Shown: positions 9,068-17,973 of the stretch, one piece after another
Numbering within the stretch: position 1 is the first letter of the stretch
How the letters are laid out: each line of letters opens with the position of its first letter
DNA from: an uncultured Verrucomicrobiota bacterium
GTDB taxonomy: Bacteria > Verrucomicrobiota > Verrucomicrobiia > Verrucomicrobiales > Verrucomicrobiaceae
Reading direction: 5' to 3'
Assembly: GCA_903838675.1 (NCBI GenBank)
Contig: CAILZI010000027.1
Location: forward strand, 27,779 to 91,778
Length of the DNA stretch: 64,000 nt
Notes under the pieces: generated by a model
What the model saw: the letters and a program-made list of their open reading frames with translations, nothing else
Database searches by the model: none
What the model was told of the DNA's origin: nothing
Program-made: the position numbers and the translations under genes

Positions 9068-10520
9068 AGAGGCTTGCCAGCGTCGCTGTGAGCAGCTTCC
9101 AGAACTTCTGCGTGGAGGAGATGCTGGCGCATTCTTTTTCGGAATGAGCCTCATGAATGTTTGGCCCGAAGGAGATCATGTCGAGATCGGGGTAGGCCAT
9201 GCTGATGACACCGCACTCGAGTCCCGCATGGCAGGCACCGACTTGGACCTCATGGCCAAAGAGCTCGCGGTAGATCGTTTTCATTTTGTCCAGGATGGGA
9301 GACGTGGCGCTGGGGCTCCAGCCTGGGTAGGGATCTCCAGAGCGGACGTGAGCACCGATGAGTTCAAACGGCGCGCGGAAAGCAGCGGCAACGTCGAGCT
9401 TGCTCGATTCCACCGAGCTGCGTTGCAGGCTGCTCCACTCGGCTTTGCCGCCGCCGAGTGCGATGGTGGAGAAATTTGAAGAGGCCTCAACAAGTCCGGG
9501 TACGACAGGACTCATGCGATAGACTCCGTTCACAAGGGCCTGCATGGCGAGAACAAGAGCCTTCTGCTGCTCTGAGCTCATCGTCTGCACGGTGGCGCTT
9601 TCGACAGTCACAGGTGTCGTGATGATGCTCAGCCCGGGTTCGATCAGGCTAAACTCGGCGCGGATGCCAGCGGCTTCGCGCTGGAAGCGTTCATCAAATT
9701 GGGATTGATTCAAAACCACCACCTGTGCGACACATTGCGCCGGGATGGCGTTGCGTGCGCTGCCGCCGCGCATGGTCGAGAGTGCCGCAACGTCTTCGCC
9801 GCAGGCATGGAGCAGGCGCGTCATGAGTTTGTTTGCGTTAGCGCGTCCTTCGTGAATCTGCAGGCCGGAATGCCCGCCGCGCAGGCCGGTGATTTGGATG
9901 CTGACTAATGGCGCAGCGGAGTCATGCGCCACCTCGGTGTATTCATAATGTCCCAGCGTATCAATGCCGCCTGCGCAGCCAATGGTAAAGGTGTCGTCCT
10001 CTTCGGAGTCGAGATTCAGCATGGTTTTGCCTGTCAGCACACCAGGCTGCAGACCCAGGGCACCACCCATGCCCTGCTCTTCATCCAGAGTGAAGAGCGC
10101 CTCAATCGGTGGATGGGACAAATCTTTTGAAGCCAGCACCGCCAGGATCGCGGCGACACCGAGGCCATTGTCCGCCCCAAGCGTGGTGCCGCGTGCCCGG
10201 ACCCAGTCACCATCGACCCACATGTCGATTCCCTGCTTGTCGAAATCAAATTTCACTCCGTCGCCGGCTTTGTGCACCATGTCCAGATGCGCCTGTATGA
10301 TGACCGGAGGGTGGCCTTGTCGGTCTGCCGAGGCTGGCTTTTTGATGATGACATTGCCCGCTGTGTCGAGCTGCGCCTCAATGCCATTGCGTGCGGCGAA
10401 TCCCAGGACGAATCCCACGACCCGTTCCTCGCGCTTGGAAGGGCGTGGCACGGCATTGAGATCAGCAAAACAGTTCCAGAGAGCTTTGGGTTCGAGGGTG
10501 CGGAGATCAGGAGAGGACAT
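9066..10520 (-). CDS. pepD: Aminoacyl-histidine dipeptidase (PepD, M20C)
   Basis: 484 residues, typical for PepD (beta-Ala-His dipeptidase, cytosol nonspecific dipeptidase). It hydrolyses X-His and other dipeptides using a two-zinc centre. Visible ligand motifs are QAHLDM (His78, Asp80), GTTLGADNGLG (Asp117, bridging), and DEEQGMGG (Glu147 catalytic base, Glu148 ligand), in the expected order, with the inserted lid domain between. There is no signal peptide, so it acts in the cytoplasm. It lies upstream of the LacI-type gene on the same strand and 123 bases downstream of the lipoprotein gene; a perfect 16-base palindrome sits in that gap. Confidence 0.95.
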   Translation of the reverse strand: MSSPDLRTLEPKALWNCFADLNAVPRPSKREERVVGFVLGFAARNGIEAQLDTAGNVIIKKPASADRQGHPPVIIQAHLDMVHKAGDGVKFDFDKQGIDMWVDGDWVRARGTTLGADNGLGVAAILAVLASKDLSHPPIEALFTLDEEQGMGGALGLQPGVLTGKTMLNLDSEEDDTFTIGCAGGIDTLGHYEYTEVAHDSAAPLVSIQITGLRGGHSGLQIHEGRANANKLMTRLLHACGEDVAALSTMRGGSARNAIPAQCVAQVVVLNQSQFDERFQREAAGIRAEFSLIEPGLSIITTPVTVESATVQTMSSEQQKALVLAMQALVNGVYRMSPVVPGLVEASSNFSTIALGGGKAEWSSLQRSSVESSKLDVAAAFRAPFELIGAHVRSGDPYPGWSPSATSPILDKMKTIYRELFGHEVQVGACHAGLECGVISMAYPDLDMISFGPNIHEAHSEKECASISSTQKFWKLLTATLASL

Positions 10521-10603
10521 GCTATAGAAAAGTAAAATCGATAAAGGTTCGCATCAGGCTGGGTCGGATGCGCCGGACTTCAAGCAAGTTCGATTGGATC
10601 AGC

Positions 10604-10619
10604 CATCAAAGCTTTGATG
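10604..10619. promoter_or_regulatory. Perfect 16-bp palindrome, candidate LacI-type operator
   Basis: CATCAAAGCTTTGATG reads the same on both strands and lies 84 bases upstream of the pepD start, in the gap after the lipoprotein gene. Its left half recurs next to the LacI-type gene start. Size and symmetry suit a LacI-family dimer. Confidence 0.45.
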
Positions 10620-10643
10620 CGACATGCGCATCGGGCGCCCAGC

Positions 10644-12206
10644 TCACGGTGTCATGACATGCACAAAGTTTCCCTGAAGGTCGTAGCTGACCCAGCCGCT
10701 TTTGCCATCCGCACCCTGCACGTTGATCTGGATGGTGATCTTGGGACTTGGAAGCTGCATCTTCTGCTGGCGGCAGAAGGTGATTCGCTCGACTTTGCCG
10801 TCGGGCATTTTCAGGCGTTCCTGTGCAACCTTCGCAAGTTTTGGCAGCAGATGTGGCAGCGCGGCCTCGACCTCATCCAGATCAAAGAACGAGTACTCCT
10901 GCAGGTCGCGATAGAACGGGGTTTGGTCAGACCCTTGGAAGTCTGTGAAGTGGTCGTCATCATAGATCCAGTCACGAATCTTCGCAGGCTGCTTCGGGTC
11001 GCGTGCGATGATCTGGGCCCGGCTGCCGGAGAAGGCCAGTTCAATGAGTTTCGCATGAGAACCAAAGGTTTTTTTGATGCCCACGATGACCTGTCTGGCG
11101 CCTTCCGGCTCAAAGGTGTTTACCGGCACTCGGCGGCCCTTGGGCAGCTTCACATGCGTCACCACGCCCTGCGGATCAAACTCCACCTCGCCATCTTCGC
11201 CTTCGCCGTCCCGAATATCCACCGTCCACCGCAGCGGCTGCGCATCACCGCCCAGCGTCGCCTTGGTCAGCGAGACAGCGTAAAGCCGTCCCTTGGCGAT
11301 CTCCAGCTTCGCCTGTGCCTGCTTCAGCATCTCCGGCACACGCGACCAGTCCACGTCATCCACACTGAAGAACCGTTCATCTGGAAGCTGTGGCGCTCCT
11401 GGGCCACCGTTGAAGGCATCCATCCCCATCAGCACGCCATTGAGATTGGCGGTGAAACTCATCAGCCGCTTCGGTTTCTGCGGATCGCGCGCGTCAAAGC
11501 CGAGAAAGTTTCGGTTCAGGTGCAGCTTCAAAATGCCGCGCGTGCTGCCGAAAGTCTCCCGCATCGCAGCCACGATGCCGAGGAGTTCTTTGTTGTCGGC
11601 ATACAGATTGAGATTCTTAGCACGGTTCGTTCCGTCAAGGTTCAGGCGGGTGATGCGGCCTTTCGCATCCGCATGGGCCGTCGCGTATTCCCGGTCGCTC
11701 TTCACCGAAATTTCCCAGTCCACATCACCACACGTTGCCACGGGGATGAGAAACAGACGCCTCTGAATGTGAATGCTCGCGATGCCGCCTCCTTCCAGCG
11801 CCGTGCGCTCCAGGGCGGACTTTGCCGTCGCCGCGACGCCTGCAATGTTCACCTCATTGAGGTTGAAGAGGTTCTCTTCGAGATTGTCATTGATGAGGCT
11901 GAGCTGAACCGGCTTCGGCCCCGAAATATTCACATCATGATAACGGTCATCGAAAGAGTAGCTGTGCTCCAGGCTGTATTCATCCACATGGCTTGGCTGC
12001 GCCGGATCCTGCACCTGGATCGTCAAACTCAGCGGCGTGATGTCCACGTTTAGAATTTTTGCAGGCTGGGAGAATTTTTTCGACAGCTCCGTCAGCGCCT
12101 CCTGCGCCTTGCCTTCCTCAAACAGATTGACCCATTTCTGCTTGCTGCATCCTGCCAGCAACACCACTCCGGTGAGCAGCGCGGGGATGACTCCAACCAG
12201 CCTCAT
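10644..12206 (-). CDS. Predicted lipoprotein with three repeated domains, function unknown
   Basis: 520 residues from the ATG at 12206, chosen because it gives a compact lipoprotein signal (MRLVGVIPALLTGVVLLAGC, lipobox LAGC, lipidated Cys20); an upstream ATG at 12251 adds 15 residues. The mature protein holds three related units of about 150-160 residues (about 36-192, 208-355, 372-520). Each has a DPxxP turn (QDPAQP, ARDPQKP, ARDPKQP), a segment like LDEV(D/E), a helical LPxLLxxA stretch, and a terminal strand ending near xxDxQGxVxHV. I do not recognise the family. The architecture suggests an envelope-anchored beta-rich protein. It is the first gene of the minus-strand trio. Confidence 0.75.
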   Translation of the reverse strand: MRLVGVIPALLTGVVLLAGCSKQKWVNLFEEGKAQEALTELSKKFSQPAKILNVDITPLSLTIQVQDPAQPSHVDEYSLEHSYSFDDRYHDVNISGPKPVQLSLINDNLEENLFNLNEVNIAGVAATAKSALERTALEGGGIASIHIQRRLFLIPVATCGDVDWEISVKSDREYATAHADAKGRITRLNLDGTNRAKNLNLYADNKELLGIVAAMRETFGSTRGILKLHLNRNFLGFDARDPQKPKRLMSFTANLNGVLMGMDAFNGGPGAPQLPDERFFSVDDVDWSRVPEMLKQAQAKLEIAKGRLYAVSLTKATLGGDAQPLRWTVDIRDGEGEDGEVEFDPQGVVTHVKLPKGRRVPVNTFEPEGARQVIVGIKKTFGSHAKLIELAFSGSRAQIIARDPKQPAKIRDWIYDDDHFTDFQGSDQTPFYRDLQEYSFFDLDEVEAALPHLLPKLAKVAQERLKMPDGKVERITFCRQQKMQLPSPKITIQINVQGADGKSGWVSYDLQGNFVHVMTP

Positions 12207-12336
12207 GGCGGAAAACCCGCCACTGGCACAAGCTCGTTGCTCGGTTTTCATAGTTGGCTAGATGCTCGCACAACCTTCCGTGGGAGCAATGGCCATCTGC
12301 TGCAATCGGGAGGAGTTTCGAATGCGAAAAAGTGAA

Positions 12337-12351
12337 GTGTTATCATAACAC
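12337..12351. promoter_or_regulatory. Perfect 15-bp palindrome upstream of the sialidase-kinase-aldolase operon
   Basis: GTGTTAT-C-ATAACAC lies 47 bases upstream of the ATG at 12399, in the divergent gap shared with the lipoprotein gene. It is AT-rich against a GC-rich background. Candidate operator for an unidentified regulator. Confidence 0.45.
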
Positions 12352-12398
12352 ATCGTCAGGCCAATCCACGGTGAAAGCCCAATGCAGCGCGCGTTGGT

Positions 12399-14786
12399 AT
12401 GTCGATGCTTCTCCGTCAGCTTTGCTTCCTTCTTTCCCTCGTCACCACTGGTGCCTGTGCCGCCGAGCTCTTCGGTGAGCGCCATGAAACCTGGCAGGGC
12501 ATCCCCGGACTCGAACGCACGGCCAAAGGACGCGTCTATTCATCCTGGTTCACCGGTGGTCCAAAGGAGCCGTCTCCGGAGAACATCGTCCTGCTTGGCT
12601 ACAGCGATGACCAGGCAAAAACCTTCACGCGTCCGCAAGTCATGGCCGAGCCCAAAAACGGCACGCGCTGCTTTGATCCCACGCTGTGGATCGATCCCAA
12701 AGGCCGCCTCTGGTATGTCTTCAACCACGGCAACAAAGACACCGCCATGCATGACGTTCATGCTCGCATTTGCGATGATCCTGATGCCACGCCGCCGGTC
12801 TTCGGCCCTGAGTTCCGCGTGGGCTATGAAGGCCCGTACGCCTTCCGCATGAACAAGCCGACGGTGCTTTCCACGGGTGAATGGATCATGCCCGTCACGC
12901 ATGCCACTGAGCCAGTGCACGACTGGTTTGCAGGGCCAAAGCAGCTTCAAGGCGTCGGCATTTCCACGGATGAAGGCAAGACATGGAAGCTGCACGGCGC
13001 TCTCAAAGCTCCTGACTGGGCGCTGGAGTGCATGATTACCGAATTGAAGGACGGGCGCCTCTGGCTGCTCACTCGCACGGGCGGCGGCTTCTTGTGGGAA
13101 AGCCATTCGTCAGACAAAGGCCGTACCTGGACCGTGGCCAAAGCCAGCACCATTGCCAATCCGGGCTCACGCTTCTTCATCCGGCGCCTCACCTCTGGTA
13201 ATCTGCTGCTGGTGAATCATCATGGCTTCACCGGCAAAACCCGCAGCCACCTCACCGCGCAGATCTCCACTGACGATGGCCAGACATGGAACGAAGGACT
13301 CCTGCTGGATGAGCGCAAAAACGTTTCCTATCCCGATGGCGTTCAGGATCGCGATGGCCTCATCTGGATCACTTATGATCACAACCGCCAGGGAGACGGC
13401 GAAATCCTGCTCGCAAAGTTTCGCGAAGAAGATGTCGTTGCTGGCAAAAATGCCTCCGGCGTCGTGAGCTTGCAGCGAACGATCAGCAGGCTCGACAAAC
13501 CCCAACTCTTGCCCGCCAAGTGGGACCCGGCGCTCGCGGGTGACATCATCATGCAGCGTCTTGTGAACACCTCAGCGCCGCGCGTGAAGGGTGCGCATGA
13601 TGCGGAGTTTGTGTGTGTCGGCCAACGTGCCTACATCGTGACCGAGGCGAATGATGTGAGGGCAGGGGAGAGCGCCGGCTGGCCTGAGATTTATGCCACG
13701 CTGTCCATCGTGAACCTCAAGACGCTCGCAGTGGAAAAAGTCATCGACTTTGCGAAAAGCGAGCAGCGATTTGAAAACGAGGCCCTGCCCGTGGGCGCGT
13801 GCTTTGTGCCGCGCATCCTGCAGAAGGATGCGGACACCCTGCGCTGCTACTTCACCAGCGAAGATCCCGTGAAACGACAGTCGCAGATGTGGTATCGTGA
13901 CTTCGATCTAAAATCCGGCGACTTCGTGGCCGCCATCCATAAGGCAAAGCTGAAGACTGCTGCGGGCACCTTCGACTTCCAGCCGCAGTATTTTCATGCA
14001 GATGCCGCAGCACAGGGCTTTGCCAAAAGGGCGGTGGATTCATCCTTCTTCATCTTTGATTCGTTCAAGAAATTCAGCGGCAAGACTTACGTCGCGCTGA
14101 ACAACTTCAGCGGCAAACAAAACGCACTGGCTCTGGTGCATGATGATCTGGAAACGTTTGAGGTGATCGGACACTTCAACGAGCCGCAGTCAGAAGCGCT
14201 TAGCGAATCAGCAGTGAATCGTCTGGCCGATGGCACCTGGATGGCCATCTGCCGCAACGATAAAGGCAACTACCACTTCACCACCAGCGCCGATGGTAAA
14301 ATGTGGAGCGTAGGCAAGCCGCTGCCCATCGTGCCAAATGGAGCAAACTCGAAGTCGACCTTTGATCACTTCGGTGGCGTGTATTACCTCGGCTGGCAGG
14401 AGTCCACTCGCATTCAGGGTGTGAGCCGCAGCGTGTTCAATGTGGATGTCTCGGGCGATGGCAAAACGTGGGAACGCAAATACCGCTTCGAGTCACCGAA
14501 GTCCTTTCAATACCCAACTTTCCATGAGCAAGATGGGGTGATCTGGCTCGTCGTGACGCAGGGCGACAAAAACGCGAGCCGCAAGGAGCGCATCATGTTC
14601 GGCAAACTTGAAGAGGTGGGCCAGTTCGAGTCGCAGGCGGGTCAAAAGCGCATCGTCTGGCCCGCGCCGCCGCCGGAGGGGGGAGCCATGATGAAGCCCG
14701 GCAAAGCAGGCGATCAACTGCACTTCAAGAAGCCGGTGCAGCTTGTTTCCGGTGCGGGTACTGCACTGCGCCTCATACAACCATGA
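12399..14786 (+). CDS. Large secreted sialidase-like protein
   Basis: 795 residues with a signal peptide (LLRQLCFLLSLVTTGACAAE). The N-terminal half (to about residue 375) is a BNR propeller with Asp boxes STDEGKTW, SSDKGRTW and STDDGQTW and closely resembles the first module of the fusion protein at the start of the window. The C-terminal half has a second propeller-like region containing TSADGKMW and SGDGKTWE. Predicted role is exported cleavage or binding of terminal sugars. The stop overlaps the start of the downstream kinase by four bases, so it heads a coupled three-gene operon. An internal ATG at 12405 could be the true start. A perfect palindrome lies just upstream. Confidence 0.85.
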   Translation: MSMLLRQLCFLLSLVTTGACAAELFGERHETWQGIPGLERTAKGRVYSSWFTGGPKEPSPENIVLLGYSDDQAKTFTRPQVMAEPKNGTRCFDPTLWIDPKGRLWYVFNHGNKDTAMHDVHARICDDPDATPPVFGPEFRVGYEGPYAFRMNKPTVLSTGEWIMPVTHATEPVHDWFAGPKQLQGVGISTDEGKTWKLHGALKAPDWALECMITELKDGRLWLLTRTGGGFLWESHSSDKGRTWTVAKASTIANPGSRFFIRRLTSGNLLLVNHHGFTGKTRSHLTAQISTDDGQTWNEGLLLDERKNVSYPDGVQDRDGLIWITYDHNRQGDGEILLAKFREEDVVAGKNASGVVSLQRTISRLDKPQLLPAKWDPALAGDIIMQRLVNTSAPRVKGAHDAEFVCVGQRAYIVTEANDVRAGESAGWPEIYATLSIVNLKTLAVEKVIDFAKSEQRFENEALPVGACFVPRILQKDADTLRCYFTSEDPVKRQSQMWYRDFDLKSGDFVAAIHKAKLKTAAGTFDFQPQYFHADAAAQGFAKRAVDSSFFIFDSFKKFSGKTYVALNNFSGKQNALALVHDDLETFEVIGHFNEPQSEALSESAVNRLADGTWMAICRNDKGNYHFTTSADGKMWSVGKPLPIVPNGANSKSTFDHFGGVYYLGWQESTRIQGVSRSVFNVDVSGDGKTWERKYRFESPKSFQYPTFHEQDGVIWLVVTQGDKNASRKERIMFGKLEEVGQFESQAGQKRIVWPAPPPEGGAMMKPGKAGDQLHFKKPVQLVSGAGTALRLIQP

Positions 14787-15853
14787 GCCGCCGCGACATC
14801 TACTACTGGAAATGCGATCGTCCCGCGGCGTTTCACGGCACGCAGACACGTGGCGGGGCGGATGAGAAGATCGAGCGCCAGCTTTACGAGGTTTTGCAGC
14901 GGCACTTCGTCACGCAGGTCGTTGAACTGAGCACCGGAATCGGTCAGGGCAATCACCTCACCTGGAATGCCAGGGTGGCCGGACAGTCGATGTTTATGAG
15001 GGTCGAAAACGGGCCTGAAAAGGACGGCCACCTTGCCGTGGAGTCGGCATTGCTGGGGCGTGTGTGTGAGGCGGGAGTGATTACGCCACGAGTTTATGCA
15101 TGCGATGCCACGCGCTCCCGTGTCCCCTTCGCCTGGCAGGCGCTCGAGCGCATTTCCGCGCCTGATCTCAATCATTGGTTCAAGCAGGGTCGCTTGAATG
15201 TGTCAAGCATCGCCTTCGACATCGGTGCGGCGGTCGCACAGTGGCAGGCGATCACTCTGCCGGGCTTCGGCATCATGGATGAATACATGACAGGCTATCA
15301 CGCAACTTACGCTGACTACTTCCAGCTCCGACTTGGTGAACATCTGAACTTCCTCGTCACCCGCGGTTTCCTCACACAATCTCAGAGCGATGAAATCCTG
15401 GCGGAGATCGAGAACCACCGGGCGCTGCTGCAACTCGATGCCGGTTGCTTCGTCCACAAAGACCTCGCCCTTTGGAACATCCTCGGCAGCGAGACCGAGA
15501 TCGCTGCTTTCATTGATTTCGATGACGCCATCAGCGGCGATCCCATGGACGACCTCTCGCTCCTCGCCTGCTTTCATGACGATGTGTTTCTGCACCGCGC
15601 CTTCGAAGGCTATCAAAGCCGCCGCGCCTTGCCTGCGGAACACCTGCGCCGCTTCTGGCTCCATCTCCTGCGCAACATGATCGTCAAAGCCGTCATCCGC
15701 GTCGGTGCCGGTTACTTCGATCGCGACGACGGCTTCTTCCTCATCTCCCCCGGAACCTCCGGCCAGTCGTTGTGCGAATTCACCCACTCACGCTTGAACC
15801 TCGCATTGCAGGGCTTGCGCAACTCCAGCAGCCTTGACATTCTTCGACTATGA
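14783..15853 (+). CDS. APH-fold small-molecule kinase
   Basis: 356 residues, aminoglycoside phosphotransferase/choline-kinase fold. The catalytic loop HKDLALWN lies at residues 225-232 (Asp227 base, Asn232) and the metal-binding IDFDDA follows at 244-249. Both are canonical, so the enzyme should be active. There is no transmembrane segment. The family includes antibiotic kinases but also sugar, amino-acid and methylthioribose kinases. Overlap by four bases with both the sialidase-like gene upstream and an aldolase downstream suggests it phosphorylates a metabolite, perhaps released by the sialidase-like protein, rather than conferring resistance. The substrate is unknown. Confidence 0.8.
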   Translation: MSRRDIYYWKCDRPAAFHGTQTRGGADEKIERQLYEVLQRHFVTQVVELSTGIGQGNHLTWNARVAGQSMFMRVENGPEKDGHLAVESALLGRVCEAGVITPRVYACDATRSRVPFAWQALERISAPDLNHWFKQGRLNVSSIAFDIGAAVAQWQAITLPGFGIMDEYMTGYHATYADYFQLRLGEHLNFLVTRGFLTQSQSDEILAEIENHRALLQLDAGCFVHKDLALWNILGSETEIAAFIDFDDAISGDPMDDLSLLACFHDDVFLHRAFEGYQSRRALPAEHLRRFWLHLLRNMIVKAVIRVGAGYFDRDDGFFLISPGTSGQSLCEFTHSRLNLALQGLRNSSSLDILRL

Positions 15854-16563
15854 CAACTCACATCGGCGCTTTTATCTCCATCGGATCACCTGCGGTCACT
15901 GAACTGGCTGCCGAGTGCGGTTTTGACTGGGTTTTGATCGATCTGGAGCACGGCTGCGAATCCGAAGCCGCCCTGCCAAATCAACTGCGTGCGCTGCGTG
16001 GCAGCAACACTATCGCCATCGTTCGCGTCAGCGCGCCGTATCCGGACCTGATCGGCCGTGTGCTCGACTGGGGCGCTCAAGGCATCATGGTTCCGCATGT
16101 GAACACGGTGGCAGAGGCCCGGCACTGCGTGGACGCGGCGTATTATCCTCCACAGGGCCATCGCGGCGTCTCGCGTACCGTCCGCGCCTATGGCTATGGC
16201 ATGCGCCTTCCAACCGACGAAATGCCCAAACCGATCATTCTCGCCCAAATCGAGACCGCCGAGGCGGTGGCGAACGCCGAGCAAATCGCCGCCGTGGAGG
16301 GCATCGATGCGCTCTTCATCGGCCCTGCCGATTTGTCCTTCGATCTGAAGGCGCAGCAATCACCCCGCCCCTACGACGACTGTGTCAGCAGCATCGTCAA
16401 AGCCGCCAGAGACCACGGCAAGGGCTGTGGCATCCTGGTCCGGCATGCGGATGACAAGGAGAAGCTCAAAGCGCTGGGGTTCACCTGGATCGCCATGGAT
16501 TCCGACCTCTCGCTTGTGCGCGAGGGCTTCAAACGGAATCTCGCAGTGGCTCGGGAATGGTGA
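15850..16563 (+). CDS. HpcH/HpaI-family class II aldolase
   Basis: 237 residues, the phosphoenolpyruvate/pyruvate TIM-barrel superfamily. Such enzymes cleave 2-keto-3-deoxy or 4-hydroxy-2-oxo acids to pyruvate and an aldehyde using a divalent metal. Motifs match: DWVLIDLEHG (His34), QGIMVPHV, the PPQGHRGVSRT loop, the metal-ligand segment QIETAEAV and GPADLSFDL. It overlaps the upstream kinase by four bases, so it should act on the same pathway. Candidates are 4-hydroxy-2-oxoheptanedioate aldolase or 2-keto-3-deoxy sugar-acid aldolase; the sequence does not decide. Confidence 0.9.
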   Translation: MTTHIGAFISIGSPAVTELAAECGFDWVLIDLEHGCESEAALPNQLRALRGSNTIAIVRVSAPYPDLIGRVLDWGAQGIMVPHVNTVAEARHCVDAAYYPPQGHRGVSRTVRAYGYGMRLPTDEMPKPIILAQIETAEAVANAEQIAAVEGIDALFIGPADLSFDLKAQQSPRPYDDCVSSIVKAARDHGKGCGILVRHADDKEKLKALGFTWIAMDSDLSLVREGFKRNLAVAREW

Positions 16564-16617
16564 AATTGTCCGACTTTTCCCTTTGAATCGGCTTTTCCGG
16601 CCTAATCTCGCACCCCC

Positions 16618-17019
16618 ATGAACGCATCCCCCCAAATCAAATCCAAGATCGTCGAACTGTGCGAAACCCTCGTGGCCGACAGCGACGTGAAAAATGCCCG
16701 CGAAAAAGCGGAAGCCTTCCTCGCCAATGAAGAAGCCGTGTCGCTCTACCGCGAGATGGCCACCCTCGGCCGCGCCTTGCACCAGAAGCAGCACCACGGT
16801 GAAGAGCCCAGCGGAGAGGAAATTTCCCGCTTCACCGAGCTGCAGGACCAGTGCGATGCCAACACCGCCATCCTGAGCTTCATCGAAGCCCAGGACGTCC
16901 TGCGCGGCATTGCCGAAGTGGTGACAAGCTTCGTCGGCAAAAGCCTCGAGCGCGGTGAAGTGCCTGCCGAAGCCGAAGTGTTCTCCAAAGGCTGCGGCGA
17001 AGGCTGCGGCTGCCATTAA
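16618..17019 (+). CDS. YlbF/YmcA-family protein with C-terminal cysteine cluster
   Basis: 133 residues, mostly helical, matching the Com_YlbF domain (DUF964) over residues about 5-115. The protein ends in CGEGCGCH, a compact cysteine cluster. In Bacillus, YlbF and YmcA form a complex with YaaT that carries iron-sulfur clusters and affects RNA maturation; the cysteines here could serve a similar role, but YaaT is not in this window. It follows the aldolase by 54 bases and precedes the SGNH gene by 12, on the same strand. Confidence 0.8.
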   Translation: MNASPQIKSKIVELCETLVADSDVKNAREKAEAFLANEEAVSLYREMATLGRALHQKQHHGEEPSGEEISRFTELQDQCDANTAILSFIEAQDVLRGIAEVVTSFVGKSLERGEVPAEAEVFSKGCGEGCGCH

Positions 17020-17031
17020 TCACCTGGCTGA

Positions 17032-17946
17032 ATGAAAGCGTTCGTCCTGATCGCTGCATTGCTGTTTTGCGTCTCGTCCTCCGCGGGCGAGGCCAAAACG
17101 GTGAAGCTGCTCACAATTGGCAACAGTTTCTCCGCCAATGCCACGCATTACCTCGGTGATCTGGCGAAGGCTGGCGGGCACTCGCTGATTCATCAGCCCC
17201 TCGTCATCGGCGGTGCCTCGTTTCAGGTGCACGCCGAGAAAGCACAGAGGCATGAGGCAGACCCCAAGGACAAGGCGGGTGTCTACACCAGCGGCCGCGG
17301 ATTGAAGGAAAACCTCGAACTGCAAAAGTGGGACTATGTAACGATCCAGCAGGCGAGCATCCAGAGCCACGACTTTGCCACCTATCAGCCCTCCGCTGGC
17401 TGGTTGAGCGACTACGTCACAAAACATGCGCCGCAGGCAAAACTGCTGGTGCATGAGACCTGGGAGTACCGGAAAGATGACTCGCGCTTCACCAAGCCGT
17501 CTGACAAACCGGGTGAACCCAAAACACAGGAGGAAATGTACACCGGCCTGCGCTCCGCCTATGACAAGATCGCCGCAGCATTCGGCGCCCGCATCATCCC
17601 GACCGGCGACGCCTTCCATCTCGCGGACACCGACCCGAACTGGGCTTATCAAACCGACACCGCCTTCGATCCCAAAGCCGCCAAACAGCCCGCACTTCCA
17701 AATCAGGCCCACTCACTTCATGTTGGCTGGCAGTGGAAGAAACAGAAAGACGGCAAGACGACGCTCGGCATGGACGGCCATCACGCGAATATGGCAGGCG
17801 AATACCTGGGTGCCTGCGTGTGGTATGAGGTCTTGTTTGGCGAAAGTGCGGTGGGCAACACCTTCGTTCCCAAGGGGCTGGATCCGAAAGATGCCCGCTT
17901 TTTGCAGGAGACCGCACATCGCGCAGTGATTGAGCGGACAAAATAA
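17032..17946 (+). CDS. Secreted SGNH-type esterase (DUF4886-like)
   Basis: 304 residues with a signal peptide (MKAFVLIAALLFCVSSSAGEA). The nucleophile block GNSFS is at residues 30-34 and the terminal block DGHHAN near residue 248 supplies the Asp-His pair, as in SGNH hydrolases; the arrangement fits DUF4886. The expected reaction is deacylation of a carbohydrate or other ester outside the cytoplasm. It begins a run of five co-oriented genes (to 24880) whose products all carry export signals, and sits 27 bases before a FAD oxidoreductase gene. Confidence 0.82.
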   Translation: MKAFVLIAALLFCVSSSAGEAKTVKLLTIGNSFSANATHYLGDLAKAGGHSLIHQPLVIGGASFQVHAEKAQRHEADPKDKAGVYTSGRGLKENLELQKWDYVTIQQASIQSHDFATYQPSAGWLSDYVTKHAPQAKLLVHETWEYRKDDSRFTKPSDKPGEPKTQEEMYTGLRSAYDKIAAAFGARIIPTGDAFHLADTDPNWAYQTDTAFDPKAAKQPALPNQAHSLHVGWQWKKQKDGKTTLGMDGHHANMAGEYLGACVWYEVLFGESAVGNTFVPKGLDPKDARFLQETAHRAVIERTK

Positions 17947-17973
17947 TGTCTAAAAAGTGATGATCGTGTCCTT

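Noticed and set aside
8079..9479. Plus-strand open frame of 466 codons opposite the LacI-type and pepD genes
   Set aside because: His/Arg-rich antisense translation with no motifs; both minus-strand genes are well supported.
10614..12053. Plus-strand open frame of 479 codons opposite the lipoprotein gene
   Set aside because: Antisense shadow; the minus strand has a signal peptide, a lipobox and an internal triplication.
14783..15853. Antibiotic resistance (aminoglycoside kinase)
   Set aside because: The APH fold alone does not show it; coupling to an aldolase and a sialidase-like gene favours a metabolic kinase.
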